From Spirosoma sp. (GTDB taxonomy: Bacteria > Bacteroidota > Bacteroidia > Cytophagales > Spirosomataceae), in assembly GCA_025351545.1 (NCBI GenBank), contig JANXVQ010000914.1, positions 1-7,112 of the forward strand: a stretch of DNA of 7,112 nucleotides, read 5' to 3'. The position numbers and the translations under genes were made by a program. The notes beneath the pieces were generated by a model. The model was given only the letters and a program-made list of their open reading frames with translations. It was not told the DNA's origin and searched no databases. This document shows, in pieces, positions 1 through 6,554 of the stretch (position 1 is the first letter of the stretch; every line of letters starts with the position of its first letter).

Positions 1-33
1 CGAATACCTAAACAGCATAAACGCAACTCAATC

Positions 34-1281
34 ATGCAGGCAACACCCGTAGCTGAGAAATCGACGCCAGCCTCGTTTACCGAAAATAAATACCTGATTA
101 CCCTCGTCTTTGTCACATCTCTTTTCATGTTTTGGGGTATCGCCATTACTATGGGCGATGTGTTAAACAAGCATTTTCAACACGTTTTGAGTCTCACCAA
201 GACGCAATCTGCCTTTGTTCAGTTTGCTATTTTTGGTGCCTATTTTGTCATGGGTATCCCCGCCGGATTGTTTATGAAGCGGTTTGGGTATAAAAATGGC
301 GTTTTGTTGGGGCTCTCGCTGTTTGCTATTGGCTCGTTTCTGTTTGTTCCAGCAGCTGCTGCGGCTTCATTTACTTATTTCGGCATTGCCCTTTTCATAT
401 TAGGCTGCGGTATTTCAACCCTCGAAACGGTTGCTCACCCATTTGTTGCCTCCCTTGGCGATCAACGCACCAGCGATCAACGCATCAACTTTGCGCAGGC
501 ATTCAATGCATTAGGGGCCATCATCGGACCGGCTATCGGCTCTTATTTTCTGTTACGGAATAATACCGTGGGAAGTACAGATCTGACGTCCGTTAAGACA
601 TTATACATTGCCATCGGCAGTGTCATTACGACGATTGCCATACTTTTTTCATTCGTAAAAGTACCTGCTTTAACGGACCCACATGCCGTAGTGGCCAATC
701 CTGACGCAGCGAATGTTGACGTAGAACCGGGAAAAACCCTCTTTCAGCATAAACACTTTGTGTGGGCAGTTATGGCCCAGTTTTTCAATGTGGCCGCGCA
801 GGGAGGAACCTGGGCATTTTTTATTAATTACGGTCACGAAAAAATGGGCTTTTCCGATGCCACGGCGGGCAATTATATGGTGCTGTTTATGGGACTCATG
901 CTAGCCGGCCGCTTTGTCGGAACGTTCCTGATGCGTGTTGTTACCCCCCATTCGTTGCTGGCTATTTTTGCCGCTTGTAACATTGTTATGTGTCTCATTA
1001 TCACGCAAAGTTTCGGGTGGCCTTCCTTCATCGCGTTGCTGATGCTGAATTTCTTTTTCAGTATTATGTTCCCGACCATTTTCAGTTTGGGTCTGAAAAA
1101 TCTGGGATCGCATACGCAGCAAGCGTCCTCGTTTATTTCAATGGGCGTAGTTGGTGGCGCTATTTTTCCATTTTTGATGGGAATGGCCGCCGAGAAAGAT
1201 GTAGCCAATGCGTATTACCTGCCCATTATCTGCTACGCGGTTATTTTCCTGTTCGGAGCGAAGTTATATAAGGTACACTGA
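34..1281 (+). CDS. fucP: FucP-family sugar:H+ symporter (MFS, L-fucose permease-like)
   Basis: A 415-residue inner-membrane major facilitator protein, likely importing L-fucose or a related hexose with protons. The N-terminal half matches FucP closely: a Phe/Trp-rich first helix (about 22-45), a QFAIFGAYFVMGIPAG stretch near 63-78 and the LETVAHPFV motif near 130-138. Asp42 and Glu131 fall where E. coli FucP has Asp46 and Glu135, the residues known to couple proton and sugar movement. The C-terminal half carries the FucP signature FPTIFSLGLKNLG. Length is close to the usual 410-440. The ATG at 34 is followed by a short hydrophilic tail before helix 1, which is normal for the family; only 33 bases precede it, so an upstream operon partner cannot be judged. 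The gene ends 20 bases before a strong terminator shared with the converging mscS-type gene. The family is near certain; the exact sugar is inferred. Confidence 0.88.
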   Translation: MQATPVAEKSTPASFTENKYLITLVFVTSLFMFWGIAITMGDVLNKHFQHVLSLTKTQSAFVQFAIFGAYFVMGIPAGLFMKRFGYKNGVLLGLSLFAIGSFLFVPAAAAASFTYFGIALFILGCGISTLETVAHPFVASLGDQRTSDQRINFAQAFNALGAIIGPAIGSYFLLRNNTVGSTDLTSVKTLYIAIGSVITTIAILFSFVKVPALTDPHAVVANPDAANVDVEPGKTLFQHKHFVWAVMAQFFNVAAQGGTWAFFINYGHEKMGFSDATAGNYMVLFMGLMLAGRFVGTFLMRVVTPHSLLAIFAACNIVMCLIITQSFGWPSFIALLMLNFFFSIMFPTIFSLGLKNLGSHTQQASSFISMGVVGGAIFPFLMGMAAEKDVANAYYLPIICYAVIFLFGAKLYKVH

Positions 1282-1300
1282 GGTTTCTGTATCGCCTGAC

Positions 1301-1356
1301 AAAAAATAACCTGTCTGTCATGATCTATAGAAGTCATGGCAGACAGGTTATTTTTT
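1301..1356. terminator. Bidirectional rho-independent terminator between fucP and the mscS-type gene
   Basis: Arms 1301-1323 and 1334-1356 form a 23-bp stem with a single mismatch (a G-U pair in the plus-strand RNA) and a 10-base loop. The stem is flanked by an A-run on the left and a run of eight T on the right (1351-1358). It therefore gives a hairpin plus U-tract when read from either side. It lies 19 bases after the fucP stop and 35 bases after the stop of the opposing channel gene, exactly where two convergent genes would share a terminator. Confidence 0.92.
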
Positions 1357-1391
1357 TTACCATTGATGCTTCCATTAACCCGTGTTCCGAC

Positions 1392-2264
1392 CTAAGCACC
1401 TTCAGTTTGATTATTCATCAACTTCTGCTTCAGATCAAACGTTTGACCCGCAAAAACAATAAGAATCTGGTGTTCATCAAAAGTTCGTTTTACAGCCATT
1501 ATGGCTTCGCTCAGGGCTGCCTGCCAGTTTGTCGTAACGGGATTTATCCAGAAGTACAGGACAAATTGCACGTTTGCATCGGCAAAATTGCGGTAATGTA
1601 ATTCGACTGAATGCCCTGGCAAAACAAAGGGCAGACGGGCAACGGCCGCTTTGGCAACCTGCTGTGCTTTGGCTAAATCGTCTAGGTAGGAGACGCCCGC
1701 AGTTAGCTCAATACGTCGCTGACCAATGCGGGAGAAGTTGGTAATCGGTTTTTGAAAGACATCTTTACTCGGAATCTCAACGGTCTGCCCCTGTCCGTTA
1801 TCCATAACGACAGAGCGCAGCTTAATGTCGAGCACCTTGCCTGTATAGCCGTTAGTTTCGACAGTATCACCCACCTGAATAGGGCGGGCCAGGGCAATCA
1901 TCGTTCCCGAAATGAAATTAGCAGTCAGGTCCTGAAAGGCAAATCCAACAGCCAGGGCAATAACGCCCGCACCGGCCAGCAGAGATGTTACCGTTTTGTC
2001 GAGGCCCAACACGCCCAGCGCAATAAATAACCCAACAGCTACAGTTACAGCCCGTATTACAGCCCCTGTGAGGTTTACAAGTGATTGATTGCTACTGATT
2101 TGGTGCAGCCCCTTCGTCATGATCCGACTTAGCCAGCGAGAGAGGAACGTGAAGAAAACGAATAGCAAAATGGCCATGGCCAATTCGGGCAGAAAGCGGA
2201 TCGTATTGCGAATCCACAGAGAAATATCGGCGTAAATAAGGCCAGGGGCCTGAGAGAAGTCCAT
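1392..2264 (-). CDS. MscS-family small-conductance mechanosensitive ion channel
   Basis: A 290-residue membrane channel that opens under membrane tension and releases solutes during hypo-osmotic shock. It has three predicted membrane segments (about 25-47, 64-87 and the pore helix 92-127), the same design and nearly the same length as E. coli MscS (286). The pore helix has the typical Gly/Ala packing pattern (LLAGAGVIALAVGFAFQDL) and runs into the family hallmark NFISG...ARPIQVGDTVE at 117-136, which starts the cytoplasmic beta domain. The mixed alpha/beta C-terminal vestibule domain follows to the end. The ATG at 2264 gives the expected short periplasmic N-terminus; no clear Shine-Dalgarno precedes it. 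It is divergent from the cysteine desulfurase gene across 104 bases and ends against the shared terminator. The family is clear; the ion preference cannot be read from sequence. Confidence 0.93.
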   Translation of the reverse strand: MDFSQAPGLIYADISLWIRNTIRFLPELAMAILLFVFFTFLSRWLSRIMTKGLHQISSNQSLVNLTGAVIRAVTVAVGLFIALGVLGLDKTVTSLLAGAGVIALAVGFAFQDLTANFISGTMIALARPIQVGDTVETNGYTGKVLDIKLRSVVMDNGQGQTVEIPSKDVFQKPITNFSRIGQRRIELTAGVSYLDDLAKAQQVAKAAVARLPFVLPGHSVELHYRNFADANVQFVLYFWINPVTTNWQAALSEAIMAVKRTFDEHQILIVFAGQTFDLKQKLMNNQTEGA

Positions 2265-2337
2265 TGACTAACGGTACGGTTGTATCATTAGAACGACGTG
2301 GGTTTACATACTGTTTCATCGGTATGCCCATTAAATG

Positions 2338-2345
2338 TACCTTTG
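2338..2345 (+). promoter_or_regulatory. Bacteroidota-type -7 promoter box for the cysteine desulfurase gene
   Basis: TACCTTTG matches the Bacteroidota -7 consensus TAnnTTTG exactly. TTTC at 2314-2317, 20 bases upstream, is a one-mismatch fit to the -33 TTTG element. Transcription would begin near 2351-2353 and give a leader of about 17 bases before the ATG at 2369, without a Shine-Dalgarno, which is usual in this phylum. Confidence 0.6.
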
Positions 2346-2368
2346 TCTATTAGTAGAATTGACTGATT

Positions 2369-3547
2369 ATGAAACCTACTGCTGCCATTTATCTTGATAA
2401 TGCCGCTACCACCCGGCTCGACCCCGAAGTCCTGGACGCTATGTTGCCGCTTATGACTGAGCAGTTTGGCAACCCGTCTTCCATTCATAGTCATGGCCGG
2501 GCGGTGCGTTCTGCCATTGAAAAATCGCGAAAAACGGTCGCGTCGCTGTTGAATACGTCGCCTGCCGAAATTTTCTTTACCTCGGGTGGAACCGAAGCCG
2601 ATAATACGGCCATTCGGAGCAGCATCGAAACCTATGGCCTAACACACGCCATAACATCATCGTTGGAACACCATGCGGTTTTACATACACTCCAACATCT
2701 CGAAAAGCAGGGTACTGTTCAATTAAGTTGGGTTAATATAGATGCCAAAGGCCATGTCGATTTAGTGCATCTGGAAGAATTACTGCGTCTGAACCGCAAC
2801 ACTGGCTCGCCCCGCTCGTTGGTTTCGCTTATGCACGGCAACAACGAGATTGGCAATATGCTGAATCTGAATCGGGTAGGAGAGATATGCCGCGCTTATA
2901 ACGCCATTTTTCATTCTGATACGGTGCAAACGATGGGCCACTTCCAGCATAATCTGCAACAATTGCCGGTTGATTTCATAGTGGGTGCCGGTCATAAATT
3001 TCATGGTCCTAAAGGCGTTGGCTTTCTGTACGTTAACGCCGAACGGGTAAAAATTCATCCGTTTATGTATGGCGGTGCGCAGGAGCGCAATATGCGGGGC
3101 GGCACCGAAAATGTATACGGTATTGTTGGACTGGCAAAAGCGCTGGAAATTTCCTACCGCGATATGGACGCTCACCGGCAGCATATTACCGCCCTGAAAC
3201 ACCGGATGATTGACAAGCTACGGGCCAAAATGCCCGATGTGCAGTTCAATGGTAATTCGGCTGACGTCGAAAATAGTTTGTATACTGTGCTGAATGTGAG
3301 CCTGCCCGCATCGGATATGAGCGACATGTTGCTGTTCAGTTTAGATATTGCCCGTATTTCTGCGTCGGGTGGATCGGCTTGCTCGAGTGGCTCAAGTGTG
3401 GGTTCGCACGTATTGGCGGCTCTGCCAGAAATTGATCCCGAACGGGGTTACGTCCGGTTCTCGTTTGGCAAATACAACACCACCAATGAAATCGACTATG
3501 CCGTTGACACGCTAATGGGGTTGTATCAGAAGGAGTTAGTTAAATAA
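2369..3547 (+). CDS. Cysteine desulfurase, NifS/IscS-like (class V aminotransferase fold)
   Basis: A 392-residue cytosolic PLP enzyme that takes sulfur from L-cysteine as an enzyme-bound persulfide, leaving alanine, for Fe-S clusters or tRNA thiolation. Visible landmarks in order: YLDNAATT (8-15), FGNPSSIHSHGR (33-44), TSGGTEADN (71-79), EHHAVL (100-105) with His101 at the catalytic histidine position, HSDTVQ (182-187) with the PLP-contacting Asp184 and Gln187, the Schiff-base lysine Lys210 in GHKFHGPKGVGFLY, RGGTEN (243-248), and the persulfide cysteine Cys338 in GGSACSSGS. Length is normal for NifS/IscS. The usual Ser-Ala before HK is Gly-Ala-Gly here, a mild departure. No iscU, iscA or suf partner is adjacent, so a tRNA-thiolation or general sulfur-donor role is as likely as dedicated Fe-S assembly. 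A rhodanese-domain remnant lies about 160 bases downstream on the other strand. The gene has its own promoter box. Confidence 0.93.
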   Translation: MKPTAAIYLDNAATTRLDPEVLDAMLPLMTEQFGNPSSIHSHGRAVRSAIEKSRKTVASLLNTSPAEIFFTSGGTEADNTAIRSSIETYGLTHAITSSLEHHAVLHTLQHLEKQGTVQLSWVNIDAKGHVDLVHLEELLRLNRNTGSPRSLVSLMHGNNEIGNMLNLNRVGEICRAYNAIFHSDTVQTMGHFQHNLQQLPVDFIVGAGHKFHGPKGVGFLYVNAERVKIHPFMYGGAQERNMRGGTENVYGIVGLAKALEISYRDMDAHRQHITALKHRMIDKLRAKMPDVQFNGNSADVENSLYTVLNVSLPASDMSDMLLFSLDIARISASGGSACSSGSSVGSHVLAALPEIDPERGYVRFSFGKYNTTNEIDYAVDTLMGLYQKELVK

Positions 3548-3606
3548 GTCGAAGAGGAAAAATCACTTTGGTCGCTAAGTCTTTGACTACGAATAAGTTA
3601 TGTCGC

Positions 3607-3637
3607 CATAATATGACCCCGATGGAGTCACATTATG
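3607..3637 (+). terminator. Possible weak hairpin downstream of the cysteine desulfurase gene
   Basis: Arms 3607-3617 and 3627-3637 are an 11-bp inverted repeat with one mismatch around a 9-base loop, 60 bases after the desulfurase stop. The stem is AT-rich and no T-run follows, so it is not a canonical rho-independent terminator. It could slow or end transcription, or be chance. Confidence 0.3.
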
Positions 3638-3703
3638 AAGATGAATAATCTACCCTATTTGTGCCTCTGTGGTTGAAATCTAAATCTGCACTATTTTCTA
3701 CAA

Positions 3704-3841
3704 TCAGTTAATTAACAGAGCTTTGCCCGCTGGAAGCTGGCCCACTGAGTCGGTCCAAATTGACATGCCACCCGTCATGTTTTTGACATTTGTGAAGCCA
3801 TTCCCGGTCAATATGTGTTGGGAATAGTTACGGTTTGGGTA
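3704..3841 (-). pseudogene. C-terminal remnant of a rhodanese-like domain protein
   Basis: Read on the minus strand, this stretch stays open for 45 codons and ends in TGA. It contains LTGNGFTNVKNMTGGMSIW, the classic last helix and strand of a rhodanese domain (pattern: GF.NV.NM.GGM..W), followed by a short tail ending KALLIN. The frame is closed upstream by TAA (3842-3844) with no start codon. The N-terminal two thirds of the domain, including the catalytic CxxxxR loop, are missing. Nothing like them was found in the other minus-strand frames just upstream. I read this as a gene decayed by deletion. Rhodaneses handle the same sulfane sulfur that cysteine desulfurases produce, so its former place beside the desulfurase gene makes sense, although it lies on the opposite strand. 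Confidence 0.7.
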
Positions 3842-3884
3842 TTAGTTTATCATTTCGTTCCAAAACAAAAAACAGAGGAATGAG

Positions 3885-3956
3885 GTGAAGAAACGTAACA
3901 GGAACGCAATCTTATTGATTATCGTAGCTGTTATTGTCTTCTTAATCTTTAAATAA
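3885..3956 (+). CDS. Putative 23-residue single-pass membrane micro-protein
   Basis: A GTG-initiated frame of 23 codons ending in TAA. The peptide begins KKRNRN, then has 15-16 hydrophobic residues (AILLIIVAVIVFLIF) and ends in Lys. This is the layout of a tiny single-span membrane protein with a positively charged cytoplasmic end. AGAGGA at 3874-3879 sits about 6 bases before the GTG and is one of the few Shine-Dalgarno-like sequences in the window. The upstream in-frame stop is at 3843-3845, and no ATG alternative exists in this frame. It lies in the gap between the rhodanese remnant and the converging VOC gene. I recognise no family. The call rests on peptide composition and the ribosome-binding site, so it may be chance. 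Confidence 0.45.
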   Translation: MKKRNRNAILLIIVAVIVFLIFK

Positions 3957-3982
3957 ATTTGCGCAAAAAATACAGAATAGCC

Positions 3983-4375
3983 TTACACTTTAGTTTCTAT
4001 AAAGTCCCACAAGTTGCCATATAAATCTTCAAAGACGGCTACTGTGCCATATTCTTCTTCTGTGGGTGTTCTTATAAATTTGATTCCATTGGCTACCATT
4101 TTCGTGTAATCACGCCAGAAATCATCGGTATATAAAAATAGAAAAACACGCCCGCCTGTCTGGTTGCCGACGCGACTTCTTTGTTCGTTATTGGCCGCTT
4201 TTGCCAGTAATAAACCACAGTCCGCTGAACCGGGCGGAGCTACGCGAACCCACCGTTTGGTTTCACTTAAAATCGTGTCCTCAATAAGGGTAAAGTTGAG
4301 CTTTTCGGTATAAAACTTTATAGCATCGTCATAATCATCAACTACCAGAGCAAGATGAGCAATTCGTTGTTTCAT
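3983..4375 (-). CDS. VOC-superfamily (glyoxalase/bleomycin-resistance/dioxygenase fold) protein
   Basis: A 130-residue cytosolic protein of the vicinal oxygen chelate fold. The opening IAHLALVVDDYDDAIKFYTEKLNF (5-28) is the typical first beta-alpha unit with His7 at the first metal-ligand position, and the end FEDLYGNLWDFIE (115-127) is the typical last unit with Glu127 as the final ligand. The middle ligand positions are not canonical, so metal binding and catalysis are uncertain. Length equals that of single-module VOC proteins. The frame stays open upstream to an ATG at 4441, but the 22 residues this would add do not fit the fold. I therefore start at 4375, where the family begins. The substrate cannot be predicted; this subgroup is usually annotated glyoxalase or bleomycin-resistance protein on weak grounds. 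It is transcribed in the same direction as blh, but 185 bases with repeats separate them. Confidence 0.85.
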   Translation of the reverse strand: MKQRIAHLALVVDDYDDAIKFYTEKLNFTLIEDTILSETKRWVRVAPPGSADCGLLLAKAANNEQRSRVGNQTGGRVFLFLYTDDFWRDYTKMVANGIKFIRTPTEEEYGTVAVFEDLYGNLWDFIETKV

Positions 4376-4459
4376 CAAGTAAGAGAATGTGTAGTGTAAA
4401 CAATGAGTATGGTTGGCGAGACAAAAACCAGGCCGAATCAAGTTGGCCTTTCAGCTAAT

Positions 4460-4467
4460 CAAATGTA
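4460..4467 (-). promoter_or_regulatory. Candidate -7 box for the VOC gene
   Basis: On the minus strand this reads TACATTTG, an exact match to TAnnTTTG. It would start transcription near 4452 and leave a leader of roughly 75 bases before the ATG at 4375. No good -33 element is visible at the right distance, so this is tentative. Confidence 0.33.
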
Positions 4468-4488
4468 ATAATTTTAGACGTCTTTCCT

Positions 4489-4531
4489 CTCGACATTGTG
4501 GCAACATCCATGCGCCAGTAGAAGAAATCGC
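4489..4531 (+). repeat. Direct repeat R1, left copy
   Basis: A 43-base segment matching 6892-6934 at 38 of 43 positions. All five differences are transitions. It begins CTCGACATTGTGGCAA and ends AAGAAATCGC. It lies between the VOC gene and blh, just left of repeat R2. Neither copy lies inside a recognised gene. Confidence 0.85.
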
Positions 4532-4535
4532 TTAT

Positions 4536-4553
4536 AAAAAGGTTAGTTACGGA
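4536..4553 (+). repeat. Direct repeat R2, left copy
   Basis: AAAAAGGTTAGTTACGGA, matching 6809-6826 at 17 of 18 bases. It ends 7 bases before the end of blh. With R1 it forms the left bracket of the rhodopsin-blh unit. Confidence 0.75.
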
Positions 4554-4560
4554 TTTATTC

Positions 4561-5616
4561 TTAAGCCTTAGCCTGGTTATTCATGATGTGCAATACGCAG
4601 AGGTGAGGCAGCGTAACAAGCGAGAGAAAAACAAAGACAAACCGCACCGGATCTCCTACCGGCGTAGTGTACTGCCACCACCATGCGAAAGCGCTTGATG
4701 ATGCCAGCGCGATTGCAGTAAGGGGCAGTGAATTCATCCAGATTTGACCAGCGGTTACCATTGTCTGCCTACTGTGTTGAAGATAGCCATACGTCATCTG
4801 AAAGGAGTTTAGCGCGTGCCAACCGCTGAAATACAGCCCAAAGGCGAGTAATAACGGTAGCCAGAACCCGAGCGCGAGTATAACCGCTAGTCGGGCCAGT
4901 CGAAGCCAGTCAACGACAACGGGGCTTCGTTGAAACGCGATCCTGAATAAACAACCCGTCAGTAAACTCCAGCCCCATAATACCAACCATGAATGCCGTA
5001 TGGTGCCCTGCCATATAGATATGATCAGCAAGTTGTTGTGGGTCATGTGTTCGAGAACAGGCGTCACTTCAGTTGAGTGCGTAAGCAGTATAAACGTTAG
5101 GACAAAGCCGCCGGCGACGAACCGGGTTATAGTCCAGGGTAGTGTAGAGGGCACACACTCAATATCGGTTTCACCAAAATGCCAGATTGACATAAACAGA
5201 AACAGAACCAAGCTCAGCACCGGAAATACAAACCATGCCATACCGTATAGGGCCATTATCAGCAGATACCGAAACACAAACCAGCTCAGCGAAAATGATT
5301 TCCCCGCTCGTGAAGCGGTTTCACGGGCGATAAGGTGGTCCAGCGCCCCATGCGGGATACCGACGACAACCAGCAAACCAACAAAAACAATCCACTGGAC
5401 CAGCCCGGATATTGTACCTACTCCAGCCTGCCAGCCGACTAAAACCATCCCAAGCGCAATAGACAGGTACGTTGGCGTTATCTTACCAGGTGCAGGCCCG
5501 TAGGTTCGCTTAATCATGAGTGGATGAGTTAGGGTAAACGAAGCCTGTACAAAGACGGCCGATTGATCTTTCACTCTTCGGCGGTTACCGGCGAAAAGAT
5601 GCGCCATTCGGTTCAT
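4561..5616 (-). CDS. blh: Brp/Blh-family beta-carotene 15,15'-dioxygenase (retinal synthase)
   Basis: A membrane enzyme of 351 residues that splits beta-carotene centrally into two retinal molecules, the chromophore of the rhodopsin encoded just upstream. All histidine motifs of the family are visible: GIPHGALDHL (His89, His94), SIWHFGETD (His146), YFSGWHAL (His267) and TLPHLCVLH (His338). These sit in or near about eight hydrophobic segments and fit the non-heme iron site described for Blh. I chose the ATG at 5616 because AAAGGGA stands about 7 bases before it. The frame is open to a TTG at 5643 inside the hairpin, which is unlikely. An ATG at 5517 would give 318 residues, nearer the usual family length, and would drop a basic 33-residue leader of no recognised function. 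The gene follows rhodopsin on the same strand with about 90 bases between coding regions, occupied by a large inverted repeat. Co-transcription is likely but may be attenuated. Confidence 0.92.
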   Translation of the reverse strand: MNRMAHLFAGNRRRVKDQSAVFVQASFTLTHPLMIKRTYGPAPGKITPTYLSIALGMVLVGWQAGVGTISGLVQWIVFVGLLVVVGIPHGALDHLIARETASRAGKSFSLSWFVFRYLLIMALYGMAWFVFPVLSLVLFLFMSIWHFGETDIECVPSTLPWTITRFVAGGFVLTFILLTHSTEVTPVLEHMTHNNLLIISIWQGTIRHSWLVLWGWSLLTGCLFRIAFQRSPVVVDWLRLARLAVILALGFWLPLLLAFGLYFSGWHALNSFQMTYGYLQHSRQTMVTAGQIWMNSLPLTAIALASSSAFAWWWQYTTPVGDPVRFVFVFLSLVTLPHLCVLHIMNNQAKA

Positions 5617-5633
5617 TGTGTTCCCTTTATGGT

Positions 5634-5697
5634 AAGTACTCAACCGCAGGATCGGCCACCCGGATTTACGCGGGGCCGATCCTGCGGTTGAGTACTT
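5634..5697 (-). repeat. Perfect 24-bp inverted repeat (large hairpin) between rhodopsin and blh
   Basis: Arms 5634-5657 and 5674-5697 are exact reverse complements over 24 bp, with a 16-base loop. The arms run from AAGTACTCAACC to GGATCGGCC and are GC-rich toward the loop. In the rhodopsin-blh transcript the stem begins 10 bases after the rhodopsin stop and ends 17 bases before the blh ATG. No U-tract follows, so it is not a standard intrinsic terminator. It may shield the 3' end of the rhodopsin message, lower read-through into blh, or be a mobile palindromic repeat. Confidence 0.9.
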
Positions 5698-5707
5698 GTC
5701 TATACGC

Positions 5708-6481
5708 CTACGCTAACTCCTTGTACTGTTCGACCTGCTGAACAGGGGCGGACTGATGAGCCTGCGAGTTGGCGACTGCAGCCGAATAGACCACCAGGCC
5801 AAAACCAATCTTGTTGACTGCGTCTGCAATGTTGTACATTAAGTCAATGCTCAGTTTAAGCCCACTTAATAATCCTCCTGGAATGAGCATGTAGCCAATT
5901 GGATATATGGCCCATCCTACCAGTACGAACCAGCGCAGCAGCGACACCGCCTTCAGCGTTGAAGCGTCCTGGGAAGCCTGTGCGATTTTCTTTACGTCGC
6001 CCAAGTAGATTTCGTAAAGAATACCCGCGTAGCCAAGAGTGGAAACGGCACCCCAGATCGCGCTGTTTGACCGGTCGAGCGATTCGCCGACGTAGCCGAA
6101 GACCAGCATCCAGACCGAGTAAGCGATCAATTTCCACATGGTGCTGACCTTGCCACCGAAGGGTTTGATAATCATGTAGAACTCCACGCACATCAAGGGT
6201 ACGGTTAAGGTCCAGTCAATGTAACGGAATTCCGTTGGCGACTGGTGGGTCAGCAGATACTGATCACGCATATAATAATAGTGAACAGCGGCAATCATGG
6301 TAATCAGCCCCGAAATGGTAAGCGAAGTTTTCCAGTGACCTTCTACCTGTGAGCGCTCCAGGAAGAAGAACACCGATGCCGCGAACATGGCCATGTAACC
6401 GGTAAAAAAGGTGAAGCCGACCACATCACCAGGCTGAAGCTGACCGACCAGTAATAAGGTAGAGAGACGTAATGTTTCCAT
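5708..6481 (-). CDS. Proton-pumping microbial rhodopsin, xanthorhodopsin/proteorhodopsin type
   Basis: A 257-residue seven-helix retinal protein of the inner membrane that exports protons in light. Helix C (84-104, FRYIDWTLTVPLMCVEFYMI) has Arg86, the Schiff-base counterion and proton acceptor Asp89, Thr93 and the proton donor Glu100: the DTE pattern of outward H+ pumps, not the NDQ of sodium pumps. His67 in helix B matches the histidine paired with the counterion in proteorhodopsin (His75). Met97 is at the colour-tuning site, predicting green absorption. Helix G (about 207-235) has YNIADAVNK with Asp220 and the retinal lysine Lys224. Helix E reads IWGAVSTL; Gly144 aligns with bacteriorhodopsin Trp138 and with the fenestration glycine of xanthorhodopsin (Gly156). 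The ATG at 6481 gives a short N-terminus before helix A. blh follows on the same strand. A palindrome lies 74 bases upstream of the start. H+ pumping is strongly supported; antenna use is inferred. Confidence 0.96.
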   Translation of the reverse strand: METLRLSTLLLVGQLQPGDVVGFTFFTGYMAMFAASVFFFLERSQVEGHWKTSLTISGLITMIAAVHYYYMRDQYLLTHQSPTEFRYIDWTLTVPLMCVEFYMIIKPFGGKVSTMWKLIAYSVWMLVFGYVGESLDRSNSAIWGAVSTLGYAGILYEIYLGDVKKIAQASQDASTLKAVSLLRWFVLVGWAIYPIGYMLIPGGLLSGLKLSIDLMYNIADAVNKIGFGLVVYSAAVANSQAHQSAPVQQVEQYKELA

Positions 6482-6554
6482 TGGTTAACGTAGAAATAAA
6501 TGAGTTGTAGATCGGTGTATCCGAGCTGAAGAGTGTAAGGTTTTGTGACCTTCA

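Noticed and set aside
2780..3202. 140-codon minus-strand frame inside the cysteine desulfurase gene, and similar antisense frames inside the permease, channel, blh and rhodopsin genes
   Set aside because: They are antisense shadows of clearly recognised genes and have no recognisable domains or start signals.
4376..4441. 22-residue N-terminal extension of the VOC protein
   Set aside because: The residues do not fit the VOC fold, and the family start coincides with the ATG at 4375.
5617..5643. Upstream TTG start for blh at 5643
   Set aside because: It lies inside the perfect inverted repeat and uses a rare start codon. The ATG at 5616 has a better leader.
5708..6481. Sodium- or chloride-pumping or sensory rhodopsin
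   Set aside because: The helix C residues are Asp-Thr-Glu, the proton-pump pattern, rather than NDQ (sodium) or a chloride-pump triad, and no transducer gene is adjacent.
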